This document shows, in pieces, positions 44,228 through 53,547 of a stretch of 64,000 nt of DNA (the stretch's first letter is position 1; the number at the start of each line of letters is the position of its first letter). The position numbers were made by a program, and so were the translations under genes. Location: positions 1-64,000 of the forward strand of contig DAIQMR010000008.1 of assembly GCA_036788835.1 (NCBI GenBank). The letters run 5' to 3'. Under the pieces are notes generated by a model that saw nothing but the letters and a program-made list of their open reading frames with translations, was not told the origin of the DNA and ran no database searches. This stretch comes from JALCSJ01 sp036788835 (lineage in GTDB: Bacteria; Bacillota; Negativicutes; Acidaminococcales; Acidaminococcaceae).

Positions 44228-44256
44228 ATTCTATCATAATTGAGCCCAAACGTCAA
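44228..44256 (-). promoter_or_regulatory. Promoter of the carboxynorspermidine operon
   Basis: Minus strand TTGACG (44251-44256), 17 bp, TAGAAT (44228-44233), giving a leader of about 135 nt. Confidence 0.7.
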
Positions 44257-44273
44257 ATTTACTTACTAAAATA

Positions 44274-44309
44274 AAAAAACCTCTAAAGAAAATTCCTTTA
44301 GAGGTTTTT
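44274..44309 (-). terminator. Terminator after rpsO
   Basis: AACCTCTAAAG pairs with CTTTAGAGGTT; T-run on the minus strand. It lies just past the rpsO stop. Confidence 0.85.
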
Positions 44310-44317
44310 AGTGCACA

Positions 44318-44584
44318 TCATTTACGTAATTGCAGTTTGTCGACGATTGTACGATAGCGCTCAATGTCTTTAGCCATTAAATAATTTAACAGACCACGAC
44401 GTTGACCAACCATCTTCAGCAAACCACGACGAGAGTGATGATCTTTTTTGTGCTCTTTTAAGTGAGCTGTCAAATAATTGATACGCTCAGTCAAAATAGC
44501 AATCTGCACTTCGGGAGAACCGGTATCGGTATCATTGATACGATAAGTTTGAATCAGTTCTTGTTTTCTTTCGGGTGTCATCAT
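44318..44584 (-). CDS. rpsO: Ribosomal protein S15
   Basis: 88 residues. DTGSPEVQIAILTERINYLT and KDHHSRRGLLKMVGQRRGLLNYL are diagnostic. Binds 16S rRNA early in 30S assembly. GGAGGTAAC precedes two adjacent ATGs (44584 and 44581). It has its own promoter, with a CGTTAC-GAAA-GTAACG hairpin at the 5' end of the message. Confidence 0.97.
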   Translation of the reverse strand: MMTPERKQELIQTYRINDTDTGSPEVQIAILTERINYLTAHLKEHKKDHHSRRGLLKMVGQRRGLLNYLMAKDIERYRTIVDKLQLRK

Positions 44585-44684
44585 GATGAGTTACCTCCTT
44601 ATTTTCTTATTGCCCTGGCTGTAGCATTCGTTGGAGATTCGAGATGCCACGCTAAGGTTCTCGTTACTTTCGTAACGCTAGAGA

Positions 44685-44713
44685 ATTATAACATAGGAAT
44701 ATTAAAAATACAA
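44685..44713 (-). promoter_or_regulatory. Promoter of rpsO
   Basis: Minus strand TTGTAT (44708-44713), 17 bp, TATAAT (44685-44690), overlapping the end of the ribF region. Confidence 0.65.
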
Positions 44714-44717
44714 CACT

Positions 44718-45644
44718 TTAGACTAACTTTCTAATCAAAACTGCATCTTTGTCAATTTGGTCTTTCAAGGCCTCAATATTGTCAAATTTGATTTCAGGGC
44801 GGATGTAATCATAGAGGTATACTCTAATCTCCTGTCCGTATAAATCTCCCTTATAATCAAACAAATGGGCTTCTAAATGGATTTCTCCCAGGTTGAAGGT
44901 GGGGTTGCTGCCAATATTAATCATGGCCGGATACAAATCATCTCCCACCGCGACCTTTCCCGCATAGACTCCAAAGGCAGGCAAAGCAATATTAGTATCC
45001 GTCAAATTAATATTGGCCGTGGGATAATCCATAGTCCTGCCTCTTTGATCCCCGGCAACTACCACGCCGGCAATACTGTAAGCCCTCCCCAGCATAGCAT
45101 TGGCTTTCGCCACGTTGCCCTTGTTGATAGCCTTACGAATATGAGTACTGCTGATAACTTCACGTTTCAAAGTCAAAAGCTTACGCACCAAAATGGTGAA
45201 ATCATAGACCTGTCCCGCTGCCAGCAAGGACTGCACATTGCCCAATCCCCCTGCTCCGTAAGTAAAATTTTCACCTACAGACACGGCTTTCACGTTAGCA
45301 GCGTGAAGCATTTGCAAAAAAGCATCAGGGCTCATCTGAGCAATGGCCTGATTAAATGGGATATTCACTAGAATATCTACGTTCAATGCCTGGAGCAATT
45401 TTATTTTTGTAGGTCTGTCTATTATTCTTTCCGGGACTAATTCCGGCATAATTTTAGACATGGGATGATTGCTGAAAGTAAACACCATCAACTGATAGCC
45501 TCTGGCTCTGGCAAAACTTCCTGCGGCCTTGATAACATCCTGATGACCAAGGTGTATGCCGTCAAATGTTCCCAGGGCACAGGCACTATAACTCAATTTA
45601 GTATTTTTTAATTGTTCAATACTTGAAATTATTTGCATCTTCAC
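44718..45644 (-). CDS. ribF: Bifunctional riboflavin kinase / FAD synthetase
   Basis: 308 residues. N-terminal adenylyltransferase with GTFDGIHLGHQDVI and SSTHIRKAINKG; C-terminal kinase with DYPTANINLTD and YPAMINIGSNPTF. Makes FMN then FAD. Overlaps truB by 4 bp, the usual truB-ribF order. Confidence 0.95.
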   Translation of the reverse strand: MKMQIISSIEQLKNTKLSYSACALGTFDGIHLGHQDVIKAAGSFARARGYQLMVFTFSNHPMSKIMPELVPERIIDRPTKIKLLQALNVDILVNIPFNQAIAQMSPDAFLQMLHAANVKAVSVGENFTYGAGGLGNVQSLLAAGQVYDFTILVRKLLTLKREVISSTHIRKAINKGNVAKANAMLGRAYSIAGVVVAGDQRGRTMDYPTANINLTDTNIALPAFGVYAGKVAVGDDLYPAMINIGSNPTFNLGEIHLEAHLFDYKGDLYGQEIRVYLYDYIRPEIKFDNIEALKDQIDKDAVLIRKLV

Positions 45645-46519
45645 TCAACTTCCTGTGGGATGTTAACTATTTTGTAGCCACGGAGTTTACCGTCTTTCGC
45701 CATGGCCAGCCCTAGCACCAATCCATCTGTTGTCACCAATTTATATAAAGTACCTTCTGTTAAATTTTTTAAAGTAGTTGGCACTCCCTGGGCAATTCGC
45801 CTGCCTTGCAGGGGATTCACCGTTAGAATGGGAAACCCTTCTAGGGACGTTTCCCAGGACAAAATACAGTTTTCCGGGTCAGCAGCGATTTCTTCCAAAG
45901 TGCGAGCCCCATCCAAAGTATAATTCCCCACTTGCCGACGCAAAAGGAAACTCATGGTTCCTTCCATTCCCAGACGGGACGCAATATCTTCCGTCAAGGT
46001 TCTGATAAATGTTCCCTTGGAGCATTCCACGTCCATAAGCAGAGTAGTCTTGTTATACTCCACCAGCTCTAACCGGGAAATAAAAATATCTCTGGGCTGA
46101 CGCTCTACTTCAATGCCCTGCCTGGCTAGCTTATAAAGTTTTTGTCCCTTATAATTTATGGCCGAATACATAGGAGGAATTTGTTGGGACTTACCCAAAA
46201 AACTCGCAAAGCATGTATTAATAGCTTCTTTATCCAATTCTTTAACGGGAGAAGTAGCAATCGCTTCACCTTCCGCGTCCCCTGTGGAAGTCTTCCTGCC
46301 AAAAGTGATTTCTGCCCGATAAATTTTCTTTTCTGCCACAGCATACTCTAAAAATCTGGTAGCTTTACCTACAAAGACAGGCAAAACTCCCGCCGCCATT
46401 GGGTCCAAAGTGCCGCTATGACCGATTTTTTTCATATTGAGGATTTTGCGGAGAGCTGCCACCACATCATGACTGGTCATAGCCGGAGGTTTCAAAACAT
46501 TGTAGATACCGTCTAACAT
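45641..46519 (-). CDS. truB: tRNA pseudouridine-55 synthase
   Basis: 292 residues. GIYNVLKPPAMTSHDVV and the catalytic Asp in GHSGTLDPMAAGVLPV (about 39) identify TruB, which modifies U55 of tRNAs. Overlaps nrnA by 7 bp. Confidence 0.96.
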   Translation of the reverse strand: MLDGIYNVLKPPAMTSHDVVAALRKILNMKKIGHSGTLDPMAAGVLPVFVGKATRFLEYAVAEKKIYRAEITFGRKTSTGDAEGEAIATSPVKELDKEAINTCFASFLGKSQQIPPMYSAINYKGQKLYKLARQGIEVERQPRDIFISRLELVEYNKTTLLMDVECSKGTFIRTLTEDIASRLGMEGTMSFLLRRQVGNYTLDGARTLEEIAADPENCILSWETSLEGFPILTVNPLQGRRIAQGVPTTLKNLTEGTLYKLVTTDGLVLGLAMAKDGKLRGYKIVNIPQEVE

Positions 46520-47475
46520 GCAGCAACCTCAGCTTCTTGCAATATTTTGTCCAGCAGCATCTTTTTAGCTTCTGCCAAGGGTTTATTAATAGTACAGCCT
46601 GCAGCCTTCTGATGGCCTCCCCCTTGGAAAACTAGAGCTATCTTACTAACATCCAGTCTTCGGGAACGCATGCTGATTCTGGTTACGGATTTTTCTACTT
46701 CCTTAAACATAATAGCAATTTCTACTCCCTCAATATAGCGGGGATAGGAAATAAAACTTTCCGTGCTTATATCTTCATCGTACAAAGCAAAAGGAATTTC
46801 AATGGTGGCGATTTTTCCCCCCGCCCAAAACTCCATTGTGGCCAGCACCTTAGGTAATAGCTCTATTACGTTCCGTGCTTTCATTTCCACACAGTCGGAG
46901 ATAGCATTCGGCTCTACCCCAAACTCCACCAAATCTGCTGCTACCCGCATGCAGTCCGGCGTAGTATTGGAATATTTGAAATAGCCGCAATCGGTAACAA
47001 TAGCAACGTAAATACATGTAGCCATGGACAGAGTCATTGTCACAGGCATAATACCCACCAATTCATACATCATCTGTCCCACAGCTGCCGCCTTGGCATT
47101 CAGCCACAAATAATCGGCATACTTAGTATTGGATATGTGATGGTCAATGTTCAGAATAGGTGCTTTGACGCATTCTTGCAATAAGCCGATTCTGTCTATA
47201 GAACTGGCATCAACAACCACCAGTAAATCCGCCTCGTATTGAGTTCCCTTCTGAGGACGTACATAGGTATCAACACCCGGCAGGAAAGCCAGATTGCTGC
47301 CCACTTTGTCATCTACCATCACTGTAACTTTTTTCCCTGTCTGTCGCAAAGCTTCTGCCAACGCCAAAGCAGAACCGGTGGTATCCCCATCCGGTCCTAT
47401 ATGGCTTGCTATTATTATTTTTTCTTTAGTCTTTAAAAGTTCCCATGTTTCCTGGCAGGAAATTTCCTTACTCAT
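46513..47475 (-). CDS. nrnA: DHH/DHHA1 bifunctional oligoribonuclease / pAp phosphatase
   Basis: 320 residues from ATG at 47475, overlapping the rbfA stop. DHH motifs SHIGPDGDTTGSALAL and NIDHHISNTKYAD bind metals; the DHHA1 part ends GGGHQKAAGCTI. NrnA degrades nano-RNAs and pAp. It sits between rbfA and truB as in other Firmicutes. Confidence 0.93.
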   Translation of the reverse strand: MSKEISCQETWELLKTKEKIIIASHIGPDGDTTGSALALAEALRQTGKKVTVMVDDKVGSNLAFLPGVDTYVRPQKGTQYEADLLVVVDASSIDRIGLLQECVKAPILNIDHHISNTKYADYLWLNAKAAAVGQMMYELVGIMPVTMTLSMATCIYVAIVTDCGYFKYSNTTPDCMRVAADLVEFGVEPNAISDCVEMKARNVIELLPKVLATMEFWAGGKIATIEIPFALYDEDISTESFISYPRYIEGVEIAIMFKEVEKSVTRISMRSRRLDVSKIALVFQGGGHQKAAGCTINKPLAEAKKMLLDKILQEAEVAAC

Positions 47476-47827
47476 GGCCCTTATCCTCATCTTTGATTTT
47501 CTTTAAAAGCTCATCGATATGGGCGCTGTATTCCATGGAGGTATCCCTATGCAAACTTAAAATAGGTGCAACCCGCAGGCTGATACGTTTGGCGATTTCC
47601 GAGCGAAAATAACCCAAAGCACTGTTCAGGCCCTGCCAAGCAGCTTCCTGCTGTTCTTTGCTGCCATAGAGGCTGACAAAAATCTTGGCGTAGCTTAGGT
47701 CTCCGCTAACCTCCACAGAAGTAACGGTAACAAACTTCACCCGAGGGTCTTTCACATCCCTGATTAACATGTTGCTTAATTCTTGTTTAATCAATTCTTG
47801 TATTTTTTCAACTCTTAATTTAGTCAT
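47468..47827 (-). CDS. rbfA: Ribosome-binding factor A
   Basis: 119 residues, KH-like. RVEKIQELIKQELSNMLIRDVKDPR and LRVAPILSLHRDTSMEY are typical. It assists late 30S maturation. Located 9 bp after infB. Confidence 0.95.
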   Translation of the reverse strand: MTKLRVEKIQELIKQELSNMLIRDVKDPRVKFVTVTSVEVSGDLSYAKIFVSLYGSKEQQEAAWQGLNSALGYFRSEIAKRISLRVAPILSLHRDTSMEYSAHIDELLKKIKDEDKGHE

Positions 47828-47836
47828 TATATCTCC

Positions 47837-50800
47837 TTATTGAGGCGCTACTTCCTCCATGACATAGGCCTCCAGCTGATCGCCCTCTTTAATGTCACGG
47901 TAGCCGTCAATAGTAAGGCCGCACTCAAATCCGGCCAATACTTCTTTTACATCATCTTTGAAACGACGGAGAGAATCCAGTTCCCCTTCGTGTACCACAA
48001 TACCATCACGAACCACACGAATCTTAGCGCTTCTGGTTATCTTTCCATCCAGCACATAGGCACCGGCAATCAGCATCTTAGAAATGGTGATAAGCTGTCT
48101 GATTTCCACATGGCCAATAACCTTTTCTTTGAACTTAGGTGCCAGCATGCCTTTAATAGCTGCTTCCACATCATTTAAGGCATCATAAATTACCCGATAA
48201 GTGCGAATGTCTACTTTTTCATTTTCGGCAGCTTTTCTGGCATTGGCATCCGGACGGACATTAAAGCCAATGATTAAAGCATTGGCAGCGCTGGCCAGCA
48301 TAACATCGGATTCGTTGATGGAACCCACTCCTGCATGGACAACCACAACCTTAACTTCATCGTTTTTAATACCTTCCAGGCCTTGTTTCAAAGCTTCGAT
48401 AGTTCCTTGCACATCGGCTTTGACCACAATATTCAGGTCTTTTAATTCTCCTTCTTGAATTCTGTTGAAAATATCTTCCAGGGAGACTTTGGCCTTCTTT
48501 TGTTCTTCATCCTTGGCCTTGGCCAGACGTTTTTCCGCAACACTGCGGGCTGTGCGCTCGTCAGTGGCATTCATAATATCACCGGCTGCAGGAACGTCAT
48601 TTAAGCCCAGCACTTCTACAGGTGTAGAAGGAGGCGCTTCTTTGACTTTCTCACCCCGGTCATTAAGCATGGCTCTTACCTTGCCATAAGTGGTACCGGC
48701 AATAATCGAATCACCGATATGCAAAGTGCCGCGGGCAATCAGTACCGTTGCCACTGGGCCCCGGCCTTTATCCAGCTGTGCTTCAACAATAGTTCCCTGG
48801 GCAGGCAGATTCGGATTGGCTTTCAATTCTTGAACTTCTGCCACCAGCAAAATAGTCTCCAGCAATTCTGCAATACCGGTTCTTTGACGGGCCGAAACAG
48901 GTACCATAATGGTATCTCCGCCCCAGTCTTCAGGAATCAGGCCTTGTTCAGACAATTGTTGCTTAACGAATTCGGGATTAGCTCCCTCTTTATCTATTTT
49001 GTTAATCGCTACGATAATAGGCACTTTAGCAGCCTTGGCATGGTGAATGGCTTCCAGTGTCTGAGGCATTACCCCATCATCGGCGGCCACAACCAAAACG
49101 GCCACATCAGTCACCTGAGCCCCTCTGGCACGCATAGCGGTAAAGGCTTCGTGACCGGGAGTGTCCAGGAAAACAATAGTTTTACCCTGACAGCTAACTG
49201 TATAGGCACCAATATGCTGAGTAATACCGCCTGCCTCGTGAGAAGACACGTGGGTCTTACGAATGGCATCCAGCAAAGAAGTTTTACCATGGTCAACATG
49301 ACCCATAACAGTAACTACAGGGGGACGCAATACCCGTAAAGCCGGATCGTCTTCCACTTCCGGAACCTCGGTAGGATCTTCTTCCGGAGGTGGTTCCTTG
49401 ATTTCGCAATTAAAGTCCATGCCTACCAATTCCGCAGTTTCATGGTCAATGTCCTGATTAATGGTAACCATTTTACCCATAAGGAATAAATGCTTAATAA
49501 CTTCGCTGACTTCACGTTTTAACAAGTTAGCAAAGGTCTTCACATTAATGCTGTCTCCCACTTCTACACTGGTAGGACGCACAACAGGGGCTGCCGCCTG
49601 CACAGGAACCTGTTTCGGGGTAGTCATTTTGCTTTTATTATGTTTACGGCTGCGAATTAACGCATCTGTGCTCCGGTTAGGTCTGCTATCTCTTGTAGCA
49701 TAAGAACCCTTGAGCTTTTCTCTTTTTTCATGTTTATTGAAATTCTGACCTCTCTTGCCCATTTCCTTGCCGGCATGAGTACTGTTGGGGCTGATAGGCA
49801 GACTCTTGTCTACCGGTTCAGGACGCTGAGCACGGCCTTGTCCCTGGCCTCTATTATAACCACCTTGAGAACGTTGTCCGGGCCCATTATGAGAAAATCT
49901 ATTATTGGATCCACTGCCGGTGGGACGATTTGACCTGTTTTGGTAAGACGGCTTTCCGTCTCTGTTATAGCCTTGTCCGCCTTGATTGCCTTTATAACCG
50001 GAACCCCCTTGGGAGCCAGTTCTGCTTTGATAACTAGGACGACTTTGTCCGCTCTGGCCACCCTGCCCTCCCTGATAAGAAGGTCTGGTATTACCGCTGC
50101 GGAAATTTTTATTCCCGGCACTCTGACCTTGTCCGTAAGGTCTGCCGGCATTACGGTTATCGGAAGAAGCCGGTCTGTTATATCCGCTCTGTCCTTGTCC
50201 GTAGGCTTTATTAGGGTTGTTTCTATGGATAATAATTTTGGGCATAGAACCAGTGCTCCCTGCAGCAGGCTTTTTATCCTGTCTTGGAGCTTGAGGTTTC
50301 GCAGCTTGTGGAGCCTGTCCCGCTGTCTGAGTTGCAGTTTGGGGTTTCACGCTGGGAGCAGCTTTAGGCTGAACCGGTGCCCCAGTCTGTGTTTTCACGC
50401 TGGGAGCAGCTTTAGGCTGAACCGATGCCGTAGTCTGTGGTTTCACGCTGGGAGCAGCTTTAGGCTGAACCGGTGCCCCAGTCTGTGTTTTCANNNNNNN
50501 NNNNNNNNNNNNNNNNNNNNNNNNNNNNNNNNNNNNNNNNNNNNNNNNNNNNNNNNNNNNNNNNNNNNNNNNNNNNNNNNNNNNNNNNNNNNNGTTTCAC
50601 GCTGGGAGCAGCTTTAGGCTGAACCGGTGCCCCAGTCTGTGTTTTCACCTCGGGATGATTTGCTGTCATCGGTTTTGCAGCCTTCACCGTTTTTTTCGGT
50701 GTCCCCATTTCTTTGATTATTAAATCGTGTACAGAATCCTCTACTGTACTCATGTGATTTTTTACATCAATCTTACGCTCAGCTAAAAAACTGAGCACAT

Positions 50801-50855
50801 TCTTACTGTCAACATTTATTTCCTTGGCAATTTCGTATATTCTGTGTTTTCCCAT
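47837..50855 (-). CDS. infB: Translation initiation factor IF-2 (interrupted by an assembly gap)
   Basis: Start ATG at 50855 (MGKHRIYEIAKEI, IF2 N-domain). A Pro/Ala/Gln-rich tandem-repeat region and a Gly/Arg/Asn/Gln-rich region follow. The GTPase core has GHVDHGKTSLLDAI, DTPGHEAF and NKIDK, then the C-terminal domains. 100 N at 50494-50593 interrupt the repeats. The two sides are in different frames, so the gap length is a placeholder; repeat phase suggests a true gap of 42 plus a multiple of 48 nt. It is the GTPase that places initiator tRNA on the 30S subunit. Confidence 0.95.
50344..50658. repeat. 48-bp tandem repeats in infB, containing the assembly gap
   Basis: Phase points at 50348, 50396, 50444 and 50492 are exactly 48 bp apart; another copy starts at 50594 after the gap. 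Each encodes 16 residues like KTQTGAPVQPKAAPSV. The gap of 100 N lies within. Confidence 0.9.
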
Positions 50856-50873
50856 CCGCACGCCTCCATGCAA

Positions 50874-51170
50874 TCATTCCATAATCATTTTGACAAAATT
50901 ATTATCCATAACAGCAACAGCCGTCCTAGGTGCCTTACCCAGTGAGCGTCCCAGTTGCTCCCGATCCAAAACATCAACCGTTTTTATCCCATGTTCTTCC
51001 GTGAAATTAACCAACCTCTTTCTCGAATTTTCTGATGCATCTTTTGCAATAATCAATAATTTCACTTTGCCTTTACGCAAGGCATCCTGCACGGCAAAAT
51101 CTCCTGATACCGCTTTGCCGGCTTTCTGTGCCAAGCCTAAAGCAAAAAGAATACTTTGTTCATTCTTCAT
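50874..51170 (-). CDS. ylxQ: L7Ae-family ribosomal protein YlxQ
   Basis: 98 residues. ALGLAQKAGKAVSGDFAVQDALRKGKVKLL shows the L7Ae/L30e fold that binds kink-turn RNA. Located between ylxR and infB, overlapping ylxR by 11 bp. Confidence 0.9.
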   Translation of the reverse strand: MKNEQSILFALGLAQKAGKAVSGDFAVQDALRKGKVKLLIIAKDASENSRKRLVNFTEEHGIKTVDVLDREQLGRSLGKAPRTAVAVMDNNFVKMIME

Positions 51171-51429
51171 TTTTCAATTCCTCAAGCAAAGATTTTTTCA
51201 CTGCTTCGTCAATGGTGACGCCCAATGATTTCTCTAAGCTTTTACCGGTAATCGCCTTTTCAATGCAAGCGGCATTAGGACATACATAAGCTCCTCTGCC
51301 CGGCTTTTTCCCGCTTCTGTCCAGAAGCACTTCACCCTCGGGTGTCCGCACAATCCGTACCAAATCCTGCTTTAATTTAACAGCATTGCAGCCTAAACAT
51401 TTGCGTTGGGGCAGTTTCCTTGTTTTCAT
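51160..51429 (-). CDS. rnpM: YlxR/RnpM family RNA-binding protein (DUF448)
   Basis: 89 residues with RKCLGCNAVKLKQDLVRIVR and GRGAYVCPNAACIEKAI. Members have been described as modulators of RNase P. It starts one base into the nusA stop region. Confidence 0.9.
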   Translation of the reverse strand: MKTRKLPQRKCLGCNAVKLKQDLVRIVRTPEGEVLLDRSGKKPGRGAYVCPNAACIEKAITGKSLEKSLGVTIDEAVKKSLLEELKNEE

Positions 51430-52661
51430 TATTCGTCACTGCCTTTGTCTTCTTTACGCTCTTCGTTGGACGTTTCTTGTGGTTGTTCCTGCTTTTCTTC
51501 CTGCTGTGCTTCCTGTGACTCTTCTGCCGGTTCAACTACTTCTGATGGTTCAGTACCGGTGTCATTATTCTCGCCATTTTCGTCACTGTTGTCGTCGTCG
51601 TAAACTAGCTCTCCGGCTTCCACAGCTTGAGTTTCACTCTTAATATCTATTTTCCAGCCGGTGAGCTTGGCAGCCAGCCTGGCATTCTGTCCTTCTTTAC
51701 CGATGGCCAGAGACAATTGATAATCGGGAACAATAACCCGGCAAATCTTATTGGGAGCATCAGACACAGCAGCAATAACCTTAGATGGTGACAGGGCATT
51801 GGAAACATATTCTTCAGGCACATCGCTGTATTTAACTATATCGATTTTCTCCCCACGGAGTTCGTCTACGATATTGCGGACCCTCATGCCCTTTTGTCCC
51901 ACACAAGCACCTACAGGATCAACATTGGGATTAGAACTGTACACCGCAATCTTAGACCGCATGCCTGCTTCTCTGGCCACGGATTTTATTTCTACAGTAC
52001 CATCCTGAATCTCAGCCACTTCCAATTCAAACAATCTTTTCAGCAGGCTGGGATGGGTACGGGAAAGGATGATTTGAGGTCCTTTAGTGGTTTTTTTGAC
52101 TTCCACCACGTAGCATTTTATTCTTTCACGATATTGATATGTTTCCGTAGGAATTTGCTCATTGGGAAGAAGTATCCCTTCTGCAGAGCCTAAATCCACA
52201 TAGACATTATGTCCTTCTACTCTTTGTACGATACCGCTGACAATGTCATTCTCTTTGCTGGCATATTTTTCGTACACCATGCCGCGTTCAGCTTCTCTAA
52301 TGCGCTGGACAATAACCTGCTTGGCATTTTGTGCGGCAATACGTCCAAAGTTCTTCGGGGTAACTTCTTCTTCCAGAACATCACCTACCTGATACTTCTT
52401 GTTAATCAGCATTGCTTGTTCCAGAGATAGTTCCTGGGCTGTATCAGTTACTGTTTCCACTACAGTCTTTCTGGCATAAACACGAATATCCCCATTTGTC
52501 TTATTTAATTCAACCCTCACATTTTGCGCAGAGCCGAAATTCTTTTTATAAGCAGTAACAAGAGCTTCTTCTACAGCTCCATACAAAACATCCGGTGCAA
52601 TGCCTTTTTCCTCTCCCAGTTGGGCTACTGCCTTCACAAAATCTGCATTCACTTTTAACAT
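51429..52661 (-). CDS. nusA: Transcription termination/antitermination factor NusA
   Basis: 410 residues: N-terminal polymerase-binding domain, S1 domain (GIVQRVEGHNVYVDLGSAEG), KH1 and KH2 (VGACVGQKGMRVRNI, AIGKEGQNARLAAKLTGW), then an acidic Glu/Gln/Ser tail. Stands in the rimP-nusA-ylxR-ylxQ-infB order. Confidence 0.96.
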   Translation of the reverse strand: MLKVNADFVKAVAQLGEEKGIAPDVLYGAVEEALVTAYKKNFGSAQNVRVELNKTNGDIRVYARKTVVETVTDTAQELSLEQAMLINKKYQVGDVLEEEVTPKNFGRIAAQNAKQVIVQRIREAERGMVYEKYASKENDIVSGIVQRVEGHNVYVDLGSAEGILLPNEQIPTETYQYRERIKCYVVEVKKTTKGPQIILSRTHPSLLKRLFELEVAEIQDGTVEIKSVAREAGMRSKIAVYSSNPNVDPVGACVGQKGMRVRNIVDELRGEKIDIVKYSDVPEEYVSNALSPSKVIAAVSDAPNKICRVIVPDYQLSLAIGKEGQNARLAAKLTGWKIDIKSETQAVEAGELVYDDDNSDENGENNDTGTEPSEVVEPAEESQEAQQEEKQEQPQETSNEERKEDKGSDE

Positions 52662-52686
52662 TCCTCCTCAAATTTATCTTGGCCGT

Positions 52687-52965
52687 TCATTCTTTATCTT
52701 TCTTCTCCTGTCTGTCTATCCCGGGGGAAGAAACTTCCAGATAGTATTGCTCCTTGATAAAATCTTTCTCATCCAAAAGCTTCGCCAGTTTACTGCTGAC
52801 GGTTGCGCAATCATCAATATCAATACCACCGGCTTTGTCCAGATACACCCTCAGGAACCAGTCACGTTCCCGAACATATTCTACTTCAACCAATTCTAGG
52901 CCTGCTTCTGCCACGATGGGCTCAGCAAGCTTGGTTACAGCGGCAACAACTTCTTTCTTATTCAT
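52687..52965 (-). CDS. rimP: Ribosome maturation factor RimP, lacking the C-terminal domain
   Basis: 92 residues from ATG at 52965 (MNKKEVVAAVTKLAEPI). The N-terminal domain is complete and ends at YLEVSSPGIDR, but the next residues are QEKKDKE and a stop. Usual RimP proteins have about 150 residues with a second, SH3-like domain after this motif. nusA begins 25 bp downstream, so no room remains for a frameshifted tail. It normally helps 30S maturation. Confidence 0.9.
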   Translation of the reverse strand: MNKKEVVAAVTKLAEPIVAEAGLELVEVEYVRERDWFLRVYLDKAGGIDIDDCATVSSKLAKLLDEKDFIKEQYYLEVSSPGIDRQEKKDKE

Positions 52966-53046
52966 ACGTTCCCCCATTTTCCTTCTAGTAAACGAAAGAG
53001 CGGGTTTAGGACCCACTCTTTCAACGTTTCCTCAATATATGCTCAT

Positions 53047-53075
53047 ATTGTAACACTAATGAAGGATTTTAGCAA
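53047..53075 (-). promoter_or_regulatory. Promoter of the rimP-nusA-infB operon
   Basis: Minus strand TTGCTA (53070-53075), 17 bp, TACAAT (53047-53052). The leader starts with a hairpin (GAAAGAGTGGGT with ACCCGCTCTTTC, 52998-53026). Confidence 0.65.
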
Positions 53076-53136
53076 GTAAACTAGGGCTTTTTCTCATGTT
53101 TTTAGCTTATTTTTCCCCTATTTCCTAAGGTTTAAC

Positions 53137-53547
53137 CTAATTTGTTCCGGAAATCAGGTTCCAGACTGCCTCTACTACCCTGTTCATTGCTGCTGTATCA
53201 GCGTCTATGTCTGTGTAATAGGCGCTCCTTTGCGGGTCATCATCCATCTTTGCCTCCAAAATAAAATCTTTTACTTTATCTCTGATAGTATCTCTGGCCG
53301 CACTTAAAGAAGAACTTTTTACTGCTTCTTTAAGTTGAGCATCTTGACTCATCGTCTGGATTTCTTTAATAATCTCCCTTTCTCCGGCCGGATATTGTGC
53401 ATTGAACGCATTAACAATTTCACTTAATCCGGCTATGGGCTTTTCCGCTACCCGTGTCACAGTTTTTACAGGAGGCAGTTCCAAGGGTGTGTCTTTAATC
53501 GCTATGTTTTCTTCTTCTAGTTTCAGCTTAGTATTATATATGTCCAA
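53137..53547 (-). pseudogene. 3' remnant of a type I restriction R subunit (HsdR-like)
   Basis: 136 codons open from a TTG; an in-frame stop lies a few codons upstream. The translation (LDIYNTKLKLEEENIAIKD, LSEIVNAFNAQYPAGEREII, then a helical end) resembles the helical C-terminus of HsdR proteins, which follows the motor domains. No helicase or nuclease part remains. It overlaps the end of fic by 25 bp in another frame. The family assignment is from pattern memory. Confidence 0.5.

Noticed and set aside
50494..50593. 100 N taken as a true 100-bp interval
   Set aside because: Flanking frames and the 48-bp repeat phase do not fit 100; it is a placeholder for a gap of unknown length.
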